Shown: positions 1-12,249, numbered from the stretch's first letter. The stretch: 64,000 bases of DNA from Rhizophlyctis rosea (GCA_027596075.1 JADGJC010000045.1:62001-126000), one strand, 5' to 3'. Notes: generated by a model not told the origin, from the letters alone. Translations and numbers: made by a program.

Positions 1-798
1 ATTTTGGAGTTGGAGTTTTGTGACTTTTGTCGCGTTTCTGGAGGCTGCGTGCATGGAGTTGGCATTATTTTTGAGCACGCTCATTCAATACCATTCACGT
101 CACCATATACGATATCTATGCAAGATTTTTGAAGTAGGGCCTGCCGCCAAAAATGGCAGGACTTCCATCACTGCAGACTGCCTGTGCCTGCATAATACGA
201 AGTTGCTGCGGCAAGGTAGACGGTAAAGTCGGATCATAGTTGAGTTAGTCGTATTGCTGAAGATGGAAGATAGTCTACAGCCCGTCCTTTAGATGTTTTT
301 TTTGGCAGTTTGATGTTGCATGTTGTCGACTTCAAAAATAGCCCCAAGAACACCAAAAAATGTCCGATCATCGGACCCTTATCGGACATGACAGCATCAG
401 AGTCACAGATGGCACCAACAACATGGACCCGCGTCGTTCTTTGTTTACGGACCAAAGACCGAAGTGAAGAGGGGGTTTACGATGAACACCCCCGTGTCTT
501 ACACCTTCGGAGAGTTTGCAGACCGATTGCTGCAACTTCACATAGACCCCGTTATCAGACTTTCTTCTGTAGGCGTTTTCGAAACCAGTCAGGACGGACT
601 TGTGCAGGGATTTGACTGGAGTATGAAGTATTCTTTGGACACCTTGTTGGGTTGTTTGCAGTTGAGCTGAAAGGGTTTGGTCTGAGTTGTTGCATCGTCT
701 GTTCCGATTTCGCAAGGTACGTGGATAAGACCCGCGCATTTCGCGCTATAACTTTTCGTATGTGTACTTATCTGCCTGCATCTCGCAAGACAGTCAAA
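1..798. other. Upstream region of the first gene; no convincing gene
   Basis: This stretch holds no long coding region. A 62-codon frame on the plus strand begins with an ATG at 482 and ends at 670. Its composition is protein-like, but it has no recognisable family and may be an upstream reading frame or leader of the gene that starts at 799. The rest appears to be promoter and 5' untranslated sequence. Confidence 0.4.
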
Positions 799-2340
799 AT
801 GAGTGTTTATAACCAGGAGCAGCGACCGCAGAGTCCGAACAGCCTGGTCGAGATGCTCACCGCGATGGACATCTCTCAACCCTCCACCCCAGTCAGACCT
901 CCTCTTACTACCAAGCCTGCTCCTCTCGGAACGCACCTATACAACAAAAATGATAATCATTCGTTGGTTACAGACTCACCTCCCCGCGTTTCAAAACAGA
1001 GACCATTCAGGAGAACAACATCGGGGCCAATCACACCTACGCACCAAACATCCTCTGAATCAACCCAACCTTCCTCATCGAAAGCATCCTCCGCCAGACG
1101 ACCATTTGGACGAACCAAAACAGAAGGATCCCTTGACCGTAAAGTTAGATCATGTGCCAGTCCCAGAGAACGCGCGGCAGCAATGTTCATCAACGATGCT
1201 ACAAATACTGTAGACAGTCCTCATCAACGGACCTCTCATTGGTCCTCACGCCCACCTCTTCCCTTCCCTTCCACAAAACCCTTCCGACGTACCGCATCCA
1301 CACCCATTATACCCTGTTCTCCAAGCGAGAGTGGCAATTCCTGCAACTCCTCATCCCTTCGAACCTCGTCCGGCCCTCCCCCAACGATTTTGCACACCCC
1401 AACCGGTGTCCTCGGAACCTCTCCGCCAGCCTCCACCCCGCATCCCCATCCCGACAGGAGCATAATCCCCCAACCCCCAACGAACCTCAAACGCCCAATC
1501 CCCTCAACACCCGACCGAGAACCCTCCACACGCCCGCTCTTCACTCCAACCCACCGACTTTCAACATCCCCAACCTCCTCCACCCGTTCAGACCCAACCC
1601 CCTCAACAACGTACACCCTGCCCAATGCCCCCGACAAACGTCGCAAAACCTCCCCTAACGCCTTCCCCTGCGCGCCTGTTGCCCAAAGACGGAAACGCCA
1701 TTCAGACGTAACGACAGGCAGCTCGAAACACCCACCGCTGTGCCGATCTGCGAGTAGTCTTGCGTTGTTTTTGAGGAAGCCTTTGAAGAGGGTGGCAAGT
1801 GAGACGGATGTTACGAGGAGGATGGCGGCGGTTGCATCGGAGGGGTGCGATGGTGGAGGTGGGGGGTATCGGTTAGAACGCATGTCTGATGAAGGGCAGA
1901 GTAAGGAGGGCAGGATAGGAGGTGATGGGGTGCGATGGGCAGGCGGCATGCGATCCAACGCAGGACCAGCGCGTTTCTCATTTGATGGGTCACATGAGAT
2001 GTTGGATACGAGACTTTCCACAGCCTATCTGCCGGCACAACTACACTCCTCGCTGCCATCGCCACACGCTCCAAACATGCTTGGACAAAACCCGCAAAGT
2101 CCCATCGACATGGATATTGCGAGCACGGCCGTTGCATTAGGTCACATGGTGCTCTCTCCGGACCCTGAGGGAGGGGAGGAGCTTGGAAACGGGGAGAGGG
2201 AAGAGGAGCGAGGTAACTCGTTCGGGGTGGGATTACGGTGGGAGCCGGGGTCACCTAGCATGCAGCAAGCGAAACGAGTGCGGTTGGGCAAGGAAATGGA
2301 TGCGTTGGTGTCATCGATGGAGGTGTCGCTCAGTCTCTGA
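799..2340 (+). CDS. Ser/Pro/Thr-rich protein of unknown function
   Basis: This is a single open frame of 513 codons from the ATG at 799. The frame stays open further upstream but has no better ATG with this composition. The protein is strongly enriched in Ser, Pro and Thr over residues 1-340. It repeatedly carries the pattern PFRRT or PFGRT followed by a short polar run (for example PFRRTTSGP), which looks like a basophilic-kinase or 14-3-3 type site. Many SP/TP pairs suggest CDK or MAPK phosphorylation. The C-terminal third has a Gly-rich stretch and acidic segments. No folded domain is recognisable, so it is probably largely disordered and possibly a regulatory phosphoprotein. That reading is inference. 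It converges on the cyclin H gene. Confidence 0.6.
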   Translation: MSVYNQEQRPQSPNSLVEMLTAMDISQPSTPVRPPLTTKPAPLGTHLYNKNDNHSLVTDSPPRVSKQRPFRRTTSGPITPTHQTSSESTQPSSSKASSARRPFGRTKTEGSLDRKVRSCASPRERAAAMFINDATNTVDSPHQRTSHWSSRPPLPFPSTKPFRRTASTPIIPCSPSESGNSCNSSSLRTSSGPPPTILHTPTGVLGTSPPASTPHPHPDRSIIPQPPTNLKRPIPSTPDREPSTRPLFTPTHRLSTSPTSSTRSDPTPSTTYTLPNAPDKRRKTSPNAFPCAPVAQRRKRHSDVTTGSSKHPPLCRSASSLALFLRKPLKRVASETDVTRRMAAVASEGCDGGGGGYRLERMSDEGQSKEGRIGGDGVRWAGGMRSNAGPARFSFDGSHEMLDTRLSTAYLPAQLHSSLPSPHAPNMLGQNPQSPIDMDIASTAVALGHMVLSPDPEGGEELGNGEREEERGNSFGVGLRWEPGSPSMQQAKRVRLGKEMDALVSSMEVSLSL

Positions 2341-2624
2341 GCATCCTAAATGTTACATAACATGTGAATACAAAGTATACCTTTTCTCTGAATGCTAACA
2401 TATGGCTTGATGCTCTGGATACTGAGGCAGTTCTTGCGATACATATCTGGCCAATAAAACGTGGTTGTTGTTCGAAATGGAATTGCATTAGTTGATTTAT
2501 CTACAGTTGCTAAGGTTTTTTGCGGTTATCTACATCACTGGCCCTGGCAGAACGGACCGTTTGCTATATGTTCATATATAGCTATCGTCACTAGCACCTA
2601 TATGTATAACTCCTGCTGTTCGGT

Positions 2625-4145
2625 TCATAGAACCACACTGGCCAAGACCTCATTCTGCTCCCTCTCCCGCTCCCTCTTCACTCTCTGTCTCTCCGCCTTC
2701 TCCGCTTCTTCCTTTCTGACGTTTTCCTGGTAAACGAGCGAGTTCTTGTCAAACTCTGGATTCTTGCAAGCGGCCAGTTTCCGATCAATTGCAGTTGCTC
2801 TCTCCTTATATGCCCCTTTGACCGCCAGCAGTTCGTCGATGATTTCCTCCGTCATGGCTTCCAGACGGGATTTGAATTGGACCAATTCGTCAGGGGAGAG
2901 TAGACTGAGGCGCGTGGAGATGAAGCTGCGATCATAGTTGATATCAATCAAAGGCAAATTATTTCAAGCAAAGCGGAACTGCTTGATCTTACTGGTCCAA
3001 TCGCTCTTGAATACCAAGTTCTTCCAGTCCAGTCTTTTTCTGTTTATCTTTCCCATCCGTCCTGACTGCGCCAGCCCAGCATGCTAGCCCAACCTGAGAC
3101 GGCATGGCGGTGAAACACAGGTCCGTCCTGACGGCTGCATCTGCGTACAGTTTCGCATTCTCATATGCAACATTCAAACCGCGCATCCACACAATTTGTT
3201 GTGATTTGTCCTTGTTGAGGATCTCGTGCTCGATATATAGCTGCATGCGTAGGCGAATCGATTCGAGATTAGGTGAGCAGATAGTTGCGCTCGTTCCGTC
3301 ACTGGTTCCGTCACTCCCCAGTGCTAACCCACCTGAAGATCAAGATATAATCCGTCCACAGCCCAGTAAGGATGCTGAATCATGAAGTCGAAACGGATTC
3401 CCTTGGACAATGTGAACTCCAACTCGAGCATTTCCTCCGTTGACGGCCACTGCCTAGCCTTTTGAGCAAATTGTTCCAATGGCTTGAATGCATTCTCCAC
3501 TTTCGTGGACAGAAACACGCACGTCATCCTACAAGGTCTGGGTCAGGTACATCTGAAAATTCGCTCGCTGCCTGGCTCACTTACAGCAGGAGCTTTGCGT
3601 CGTACTCAATGGCGGAATTGATGAGATAGAAGCGTTTGAAGAACGTTATGGCGGTTGCCTGCGAAAGAACGAGGGTAAGCTATTAGGCACTTAGCACCAA
3701 AGCCGTTCCAAACTCGGCATACCTGAACCGTCTTATCCAGCTGGAAGACTCTGCAGAAGTCCGCAATTTTCGTTTCATAATATCGACAGTAGTCTAGTTG
3801 TTCTTCCCACGTGATGAATTCAGTCTCGTCAATCTTCGGAATCGGGGTATTGGGTGATGCAGCAGCACGGAGGGTCTGAGGTTGCGCAATCGTCAGCAAG
3901 CTCAGCGACTTCAAATTTCTGTTATAACAAATAGCGTCTGCACATACATATTCCTCTTCCAACGCCTTTCTTGCTCTGTTTACGGCTTCTTCGTTCACCT
4001 TTTGACGTACTTCTTTCAGCTTTTCCGCAGACATGAACCATCGCTTGAACTGTGACGATTCTTCGTAAAGTTGCATAGATGGAGGAGGGTCAGGGTTGGA
4101 GGCCGTCTGTGTCATTTCGTTGGTTGCCAGTTCAAAACTATTCAA
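2625..4145 (-). CDS. CCNH: Cyclin H (TFIIH/CAK subunit, Ccl1-like)
   Basis: This is the regulatory subunit of the CDK-activating kinase (CDK7/Kin28-MAT1) within TFIIH, acting in RNA polymerase II CTD phosphorylation and cell-cycle CDK activation. The N terminus carries the cyclin H signature YEESSQFKRW. Exons read in order on the minus strand: 4145-3948; 3875-3723, with the cyclin-box start WEEQLDYCRYYE; about 3659-3588, FFKRFYLINSAIEY, the conserved cyclin-fold helix; about 3527-3333, TCVFLSTKVENAF and the long H4/H5 helices; about 3246-2989; and a last exon ending at 2625 with a charged coiled-coil tail rich in Glu, Arg and Lys. Introns are short, and phases close for the first exons. The exon near 3246-2989 is the least certain because it may retain an extra intron. 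The start could also be one of two internal Met codons before the signature. Confidence 0.9.
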
Positions 4146-4716
4146 TTGATACTTGTGTGGGACAGATGTGTTTCAACGATGATGGGGAAGTAAAGTTTAC
4201 TTGGTGGGGCAGCTGGAGCTGCTGCTGCGGATTTGATGAAGGGAAGTGTGGCTTGGATCATGTCAGCATGATCCAAGAAGCACCTCAGTTATGTTCAGGG
4301 TCCAATTCCAGCTGGGTTTGCCCCCTGCCAGCCTGCCACTCCCTTGTTGTCAATCACATGGGAGATTTTTCAATTCTAATGTAGTATCTCGCATTCAGTA
4401 AACAACGCATTCAAAACCTGTAGCATCGCTCATCGTGACGCACCATGGCAATCAGTATGGAGTGCAGTGAGTGCGATGGCACCTCACAAAGCGACGTACT
4501 GAGTGGCACCTGTCGCCGATGGATCAGTCATATAAGATTTGCATGCGTTTGCGTTGATCATGTGGTAGATCTAACCTTTGCTGATGTAACAGTTTCTGAG
4601 CCTCCCTATCATCGGCGTTGGTGGTGTTACTCCCATCATCCCCTTGGCCTCCTCTTCTTTTCCCTGCAAGCCTACAAAGACTGTCCTCCGCGTCCCCGCG
4701 GGATCGAGAGCCGAAA
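4146..4716. promoter_or_regulatory. Divergent intergenic region, cyclin H / PH-domain gene
   Basis: These 571 bp lie between the divergent starts of cyclin H and the PH-domain gene. Neither strand shows coding-like sequence. It presumably carries both promoters; no specific motif is called. Confidence 0.4.
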
Positions 4717-7700
4717 ATGACGGACCTAACGTCGTATCTACAAGCACGCGCTGCTTCACTTTCTTCTCCTCCCGCTCGATTGCACACCCCCGCTTCATCC
4801 CAACCACCCTCACGTCCATCCTCTCGGTTACAAAAGCACTCTCCAGCAAGTCCGGACTTGACTCACCACTCTCAACCCTCCCCTCCACCAAAACTCCACA
4901 GCCGTCATGCTTATCCCACCTCCCAGCAACAGCATCGTTACAATAGTCAGAATGCAACCTTGGGCTCCACGTACTCACCGGCAGCCGAATCGCATCACAT
5001 ATCAGGAATGCCGGGAAGTGGTACGGCTAAAGGAGGAATGGTGTATTCTCAGGATGCAGATTTCGGAAGCGCAAAGACTCATCACAAAGATGTAACCATA
5101 TACCCATCCGTCGGCAAGAGCCATACCCACCACCATTCCCAACTCCTGTACGACGATGTGGACGAGAGTGTAGCGGAAGTGGCCAACAGCAAGATCGATA
5201 GTGGCGCAGAGAGGTGGGGAGCCAAATACAGCGGAAGAACTGCCATCACCAAACAAGGGGATCTCAATCTACATACGGGCGAAGTCTTTTCGGACCAGCA
5301 TGAAGATATCGGGGAGGACATGTGCCGTCCTCCTCCTTCTGAGGTAAGCACATTTCACGGAAGGAGACTTGAATGGCAAAGGATTGATCGTAATCAACTT
5401 TAGGTTGCGAGAGAGGGACACCTGTGGATACAAACCTCTCTACATTGGAAGCGTTTTCATGCCGTCGCAACTTACGAATCAACAGGAACTGGCGTTGTTC
5501 ATTTGTACGCCAATGAATATGTATGTGCCCCTCCAGTATATCATAATTGTTGTATGGTTTCTTGCTAAATGTCAAGCTTCCCAAACATAGGAACAAACCC
5601 CAACCCGCATCATATCCCTCCACCCCTTCAAAACCGTCTCTGCTGCCCTGACAGGTCCTAATGATATCGAGGTTCGAACTGGGCGCTATGAGTTCCGTCT
5701 TACGGCGGCAACCTCGTCATCCACGGGTCGCCGTTCCTCATTCGAGAGCACAAACGAGGGTGCTGACATATGTTTCGCGGCAGAAAGTCATCATGAGCGA
5801 AACGCATGGGTGACTGCATTACGGATCTTATGTGGCGACAGCAAGGGTGCCGCAGCAATTGATGATCTCAGGTCAGAAGTGGACGAGGGTAGTTATGACA
5901 AGTCGGGAGATGGAAAATCTGACGTTCCTCTATCAACCGTTCGGTTACCGACGGGTGTATCGCCGCTCGTTGACAAAACAAATGCCACAATGAGCGCGCA
6001 AACGTCGCCGGGAAACGACGTCCTACCGACCAATGATACAGTTGAGTCCCTGATTTCTGAACTCATGGACGAGCTCAAATATCGTACATCGCATTTGGGC
6101 AAAATGTTGGATCGGGTGTTGCGCGGACAGGTGCAACAGCAGTCGCATCATGGCGCTGAGCACAATCACGGGGAATCTGCCGAGAAGGGGGCGGCATTTG
6201 ATGATGAAGCTAGATCAAGATTAGAGGAGATGCACGACATCATAAGCAAGCTGGGACCGACATTGCAGTCGACAGGCGGGGCAGCAATAGATGATCGGAT
6301 AGATGAACTTCAGCAGATGATACGGTCGTGGGATGAACAACGGCAGGAGTTGAAGGATATGATCCAAAGTCAATTGGGAAGGTCTGAAGATTTCAGCCGC
6401 CTAGTCACCATACTCTCCGACAATCATTCCGAGCTCCTTGCACGGCTCTCCCAACCCGCCCCCGGCATGGATACTGTCACAACCTCACCCACAATCATTG
6501 CACCAGAACAACAAACCCAAACGCTCCTCGAAACCCTCGAACCCATCCTTTCCGAAATACGCGCTCGCCTCACCATCGCTCTCTCCCGCTCACCATCCCC
6601 ATCGCCCCCGCACCCAACCAGTTTCGACCGTCCAACCTCTCAGATGATCATGGGGATGAACGACAAGATGGTGCGCGTGACGAAACTGATGGAGCATTGT
6701 GCGGATATGTGGGAAGGGAAGGTGCGGGAATTCGAAGGACGGGTAGAAAACGTTGAGAAAGGGGTTGCGGGCGGTGATAGGGAGCGTGCCCATCGGAGCT
6801 CGAGTGATTGGAAAGAGATTGCGGACGACGTTGCTAGTGTTGGAATCAAGCTTGTTGGTATGGCATCGGGAGTTGGGGAGGTCAGACACAACCTGGATAG
6901 GGTAATTGACCTTCTTCAAGGGGATGATGGAACGAATGTTCTGGAGGAGGTGAAGGAGACGCTGAAGGGCATGAATCACCAACTGAAAGACGTCAAGGAT
7001 CGCGTCTCCCACTCCGCCGTAACATCCGACCGTCTGTCTGCCCTGATCAGCATGATGGAAATCATTCAAGACGAAGTAACCAAACTCGGAAGTGCCATTC
7101 CGAAGCATACCAGTACCTCCAACACAACGCTAGATACCACCCATCTGACCAACATGGTAGAATCCATCCACACATCCCTGGTATCTTACCTACCCATCGA
7201 CCTCGACACAAAACTCACAACCATACAACACACCCTCAACACTCTTTCGACATCAATTCCAACGCATCGAGTAACGCACGCCACCTCCTCTTGGACTCAA
7301 CCCCAATCCCCGACCACCGCCACATCATCACTCACAAAACATCACTCCCCTTCCCTAGCATTCGAACAAGACATGACACGCCACGCCATCACAACCTCCG
7401 AAGCCCTAGACTCCATCCAACACACTCTCGCCCGCCTAGTCGAATGGTTCGACCAATCGGGCGTCCTCAGTCCCACCTCTACCAATCCAACAAAAACCTC
7501 CCACCAACAACCCGTCGCCCGTGTCGTGGACGTCACGGAAACGAACGATATCAAGGAGACCGTATTGGAGATTAAGAACATGCTGTTGCAGGACCGGCGG
7601 CGGGGTGTGGGGAGCGAGAGTGGGAGTTTGAGTGGGGATGGGCCGAGCGCGTGCGAGTGTGGCGGGATTTCGGCTAGGGAAGTGTTTAGGTTGCGGGAGG

Positions 7701-7798
7701 AGAGGGATGGTTTGAGGAGGGAAATTGAGGCGTTGCAGAGGGAGAGGGATAAGTTGGGTCTTGAGGTTTATGGGACCAAGCCCAGGAGAGCTCTGTAA
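4717..7798 (+). CDS. PH-domain and coiled-coil protein
   Basis: Three exons (4717-5343, 5404-5520, 5591-7798) join in phase to give 983 residues. Residues 1-209 are a Ser/Pro/His-rich disordered head. A pleckstrin-homology domain follows at about residues 211-340. It has the opening EGHLWIQTSLHWKRF, a middle HPFKTV strand, and a closing helix HHERNAWVTAL with the invariant Trp. The remaining ~640 residues are predicted long helices with heptad-like spacing, broken by Ser/Thr/Pro linkers, and end in a strongly charged coiled coil (LREERDGLRREIEAL). The first intron sits exactly before the PH domain. PH domains bind phosphoinositides or partner proteins, so a membrane- or cortex-linked scaffold is a reasonable inference, but no orthologue is recognised. 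Confidence 0.8.
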
Positions 7799-7951
7799 CG
7801 CTTGGTGATGTTGCGTGTGAATAAACAGAGAGGCCTCCATTGTGTCAAGATGTGTGACTTCCAGTGTCGAGTACTGGTGCTGGGTATCCAAATATACGCG
7901 AAATGACTTCATTCAATACTTATATACAAACGCTATATGCACATATTTACA

Positions 7952-10387
7952 TTAAACTACATACGAAGGCAACTTCCTAACATCCGGCGGGATGAACAAT
8001 GCCCTCCCCTCCAAACTCTCCATAACCTCCGCACTATAATACAGCGTCCACAACGGCTCCCACACCAGCTCCGGAGCTCCATCCAAGAAATCACCAAACT
8101 GCTTCAAAGAAGCAACCCTCTTCGCCCCAACCAACGCCCCCGTCACCATCTGAATCCAGAATGTAGCATATGTCAGCCCCTTATGTGCCCTCCAAACATC
8201 ATCTGCACCATCATCACCATCCTCTACAGGTGTCCAATTAGCAAAATACGCATCAATCCCATCCAAGATACGCGTGGTCCCCAACGATCGCCGCTCCCCC
8301 GCATCCTTCACACGCCTAATATGCAGCCAAATGAACTTCAAGAAAGCACCATGGGTGAAACGCGGCAACGTTCCATTCTCCAAAGGCTTTAAGAACTCAA
8401 CATCATCATACGCTTCCAACTCCGCAACCACTTTTCCCGCCCGTTCCTTCAACACCTCCACAGTCGGCCGCCGATCCCTTTCCACCGCCTCCTGGACAAC
8501 CTTACTATCCCGTCGCTCCACCTTGGTCGGCAATGGCTTCAGATCAGGCACGGCAAACTGCACCCTAGCCCCCACCGATTCCCACACCTTTGCCGAATAA
8601 TACCGTTTCCACAAATCATGTTGCAGAATTTCCGGAAACAGCGACGTGAAAGACCGGAATGTCAGATGGAGTACACCAACGTCTTGATCTGCGATTGTGG
8701 CATCCACCATCTGTACCCAGAAGTAGAACTGTGTTTCGGAGAATACGAGGATGGAGGGGTCGGTTTCCCCACTCTTCGCTCGCGCCCTGACAAGTAACGC
8801 TTGCAAGAGTTCCATACTCCGCTTGACCGCAAGTCCCCTTCTCTCCCCACTCGTTCGTGCCCTCTTAACCGTCAAATAAGCCGCCCTCACAATGTCATAA
8901 TGCCCAAAAGCATCAAACCCTCCCCCCTCGAAATGCTTCCAAAACTCCTCATCAGAAACACCCTCAGAAACCACCGCATCAGCCGCAATCCGACCTTTCG
9001 AAATAGGCCCCGCACCGGCTCCCATTGTTTGAACGATTTTCGAAGTGTCCTGGAGAACGACGTATGACTCGAGTGGTTGCTTGTCGGGTAGGACGAAGTG
9101 ATCGGCGGCGTTTTTGTTTAGGATGTGGTCTTTGGTGTAGTGTTTTTGCCAGAGGCCTGACCACATCAGGTGTGGGTTGTGGAGGAGGAAGTCTGGGAAT
9201 TCGGTGTCGGTGGGGATGCGGTTGAGTTGTTGTTCGAAGGATGTGATTGCGCTGTGGACTGCGTGGCACCATAGGACTGTCATTGTGCTGTGTGATGTAA
9301 TTAGTCCATGGCCTCAACTTCGCGGGGTGGCAGTAACAGAACTTACACATTGAAAGAATTTCTCAACCGACTTCCAGCCTTCTTGAAGAAGGTACTCAGA
9401 GCTTCAATGAATTCATCCACAGCTTTTGGGTCTCGCATACCCTTTCTCCGAGCTCTCACCAGGATTAAATAGCCAGCCCGCAGATGCGCCCGGTGATCAA
9501 ATGGTGCTACAGTCCCCTCGCTAAATTGCTTCATGAACTCATCAGGATCCTCCGGAGTATCACGTCCATCCTTGATCCTTTGCACTAATTCTTCCTCAGG
9601 CGGTGACTGGTCGAAACGGATTTGCGGTTGCTGCTGCTGCTGCTTTCTCCAGGCACGTTTTGCCGACGGCTGCACCTTCGCCATCGACGCATTGAACCAA
9701 TCCAACACCTCTACCAACCCATCCCCAGTGACAGCGCAAACTGGCATAACTACCCATTCGGTGGAAGATATCATCCTCTGGATAGGTAGCACGCGTTCTG
9801 TGATGTACTCAACGCTCATGGCGTCTGATCTATCTTGCTTGTTGGCAAGAACGGCGATACCAGCAAACGGGGTATTCCGATATTCCGACGACTTGTTCGA
9901 CGGATCTGAGGATTCCTGTATGATGTCCATTAACTCGAGAGCACCTCGTCTAAGTTCCTCGAGAGCCTCGGGCAGGCGGTCCCGATCCGTCGAATCAATC
10001 ACGAAGATCATGGCGTTAGTGCCCGCGTAGTAATGGCGGTGGAGGGGACGTATTTTGTCGCAGCCTTACGAGTCATGATCATTTTCTGAGGATGCTGATC
10101 AGAAACAAATTCAAAACATACCTCCAACATCCCAAGCCGTCCAAAAGAAGCCCTTGTTCTCCAGCGTCTCGACTGAAACAAATGTCAAATGTTATTCGTG
10201 GGCAGGTCATATATGTGTTTCAATGACGATCCTCACCATTAAAGCCAATGGTGGGAATGGTTGTAACAACTTCTCCGAGCTTGAGCCTATATAAAATGGT
10301 GGTTTTACCAGAGGCGTCCAACCCGGACATAAACAACCTATATTCGGGTTTGGAGGGCCCAAACAGCTTTCGAAGCAAAGTCGCCAT
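7952..10387 (-). CDS. ARF-family GTPase fused to three tandem repeat domains
   Basis: Four exons (10387-10237, 10064-9347 and 9287-7952, plus a 51-nt exon near 10175-10125) join in exact phase to give 751 residues. Residues 1-190 are an ARF-type G domain: P-loop GLDASGKTT, switch [18 protein letters not shown] at about 142-145 and VTGDGL near 180. The residue after DVGG, normally the catalytic Gln of ARF/ARL proteins, is Cys. There is no N-terminal Met-Gly myristoylation site; the start is MATLL. After a Gln-rich linker, three diverged repeats follow at about 243-358, 420-540 and 604-726. Each has a phenylalanine-rich start with a His/Leu helix, a central FW-x-QMV or TMTVLW helix, and a closing LW-x2-YYS or LWQKHYT motif. 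They resemble a small family seen in bacteria and fungi whose core reads like YHETIT-x-FW. I know no named protein with this architecture. Confidence 0.85.
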
Positions 10388-12249
10388 GATTGTCCTTTTG
10401 GTACGTGCTCGTTGGAGTTCTGGAAGTTTGGTGCGAGTGTAACAAAGAAGTGGAAAGTAGATGCGACAGTGAGCGGGGTGGGGTGCCTTCTTATGGGAAT
10501 GGAGTTTCTGAGGTTTGCGAGGTGAGGGTGAGAGAGGTTGCAGAGGTTGGAGGGTGTCGAACTGCCACGTCCTCGTTCACGTTGGCGGTGTTGCACCAGA
10601 TGGTGGCGCATGTAACGCGTGGCACTGTGGCAGTGAAGGGTTCGGAGGGTCCAGGGGTCCGACTTTTACATTGAACGTGAGAAGAGGGTGTAAACTTGTT
10701 ATTATAGTGGTGACCCTCCATGTGCGAGTACTTATGGGATTGGACGTATGAAGACGATATTGCTAAGTTCGTAGAGACCCCCACTGGACCTAACTACCCC
10801 AACCTCGGCAACGTCCTTAAATTTGGGGACTCGGTTGTAACCGACGACTGGAGGGTTGAAGGGAAATACTACGTGACGCTTGCATCCACCGTTGGGCTAC
10901 AAGGCAACGCAACCTACGCCATCTTGCTTGCACCTTGAGGCCATCTTAGTATTTCGAGCGGTTCCTCCTGACTTCGCACCGCCCACCTTTGCCTTTTCCT
11001 GCCATATGGTCGAAACTGCCGCGTCATGGTTATCTGCCTTTTGCTTGAAGAATGAAAAGAGTTTATCAGTTGGAGCTCAAATCCGCGTTTGAGAGAACCA
11101 AGATTTTTAGGAATAATCATTGGAAAGACACCTGGGCCGCATGAGATATGTTTTCATGCCTCATGTTGATTAGCTTTTGATAATACTTCTATTCAGTTCC
11201 TAATTACCGAGAGTCATTACCTCGTATAGAATTGGCAGTATAATCAACACGTCAATGCTCATAATGATGTCTCATAGGGCTGACTCATTTCATCTCACGC
11301 AGTAAGAGAACATCCTTCACGCATCTCATGTTCTCTGGCCAGCACATATTGGTACACGTCTGCTACTGTTATGTTACGCGTGCACCCTGAGATGTGTCAG
11401 CCATAAGATTACTGGAAGTGTACGTACTGCGACGGATCAGCAGGATACCGTCATACCACAGGTTCCTCCACACAGGTGGTGATGGCATGTGACTACCACA
11501 TGACACTTGCTTATAGAGGAGAAAGACCTCATATGATCGTTACTGAACAGGAGATGGAGGATCACCAGAGCGGATACTGTTTCCAGCACAAGGAGTTGAG
11601 TTCCCTTCACCTTCAGGGTCCATTTGGTTCAACAGCGAAAATCGCGTGGTGTGGCTGAAGTGACGCGTCGCCCATCAACCACACTCAAAAACTCAACCAC
11701 TACAAGTGTTGAAAACAAGGGTCCCAAACGAGCCTACACTTTGGGCATTCTGCACATTTTCCACCACCGGACCGTCAAAGGGGTTTAGTGCTCTGACTGA
11801 TGTCAGGCATCCATGACGTGTCATGGATCAGCTGTGCCTTGCATGTGCAGCACCCGCCCCATGTGCAATGGAACTTAAGTACCCTAAGGTTCCACCTCTT
11901 TCTTTGTGGGCACTCCTCCTCCCCACATGCCATTAACATCCAAGGCCGCAAAGAAGATAAGTGGGCGGTTTCATCCACCCATAATATTGGGAGGGATGTG
12001 AGGTTTGTGAAGATGAAGAGGGCTCCCGAGTCTTACAGTCTCAGGTTGTGGGGGACTCACGGCTGCTTAATGGTGGCCAACATATAACACATTCATAGTA
12101 CTACAATGAAGGAATGCCAAAATGCTATAAATATCTCTCATTTCGCAACGCTCAACAGTCACGACAGCATCCAAGTTCCTTATCAACTGTACAAACTTAC
12201 CAGATCCGGCCTTTTTGTCAACCCTCCCCGCAACTTTGCATCACTCATC
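10388..12249. other. 1.9 kb intergenic region between divergent genes
   Basis: No confident gene is present. A 72-codon plus-strand frame at 10720-10938 has a protein-like composition, ending in a run of beta-type residues (GKYYVTLASTVGLQ). It has no recognisable family and no clear partner exon. The remainder, especially 11100-12100, is AT-balanced unique sequence without repeats that I can see. It is probably the shared upstream region of the ARF fusion gene and the secreted LPMO-like gene. Confidence 0.4.

Noticed and set aside
1236..2021. 261-codon minus-strand frame inside the Ser/Pro-rich gene
   Set aside because: Antisense shadow of the biased codon use of the real gene.
7952..9287. 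Repeat region as a separate gene from the ARF GTPase
   Set aside because: Exon 3 encodes both the G-domain end and the first repeat, and the phase closes across the intron at 9346-9288.
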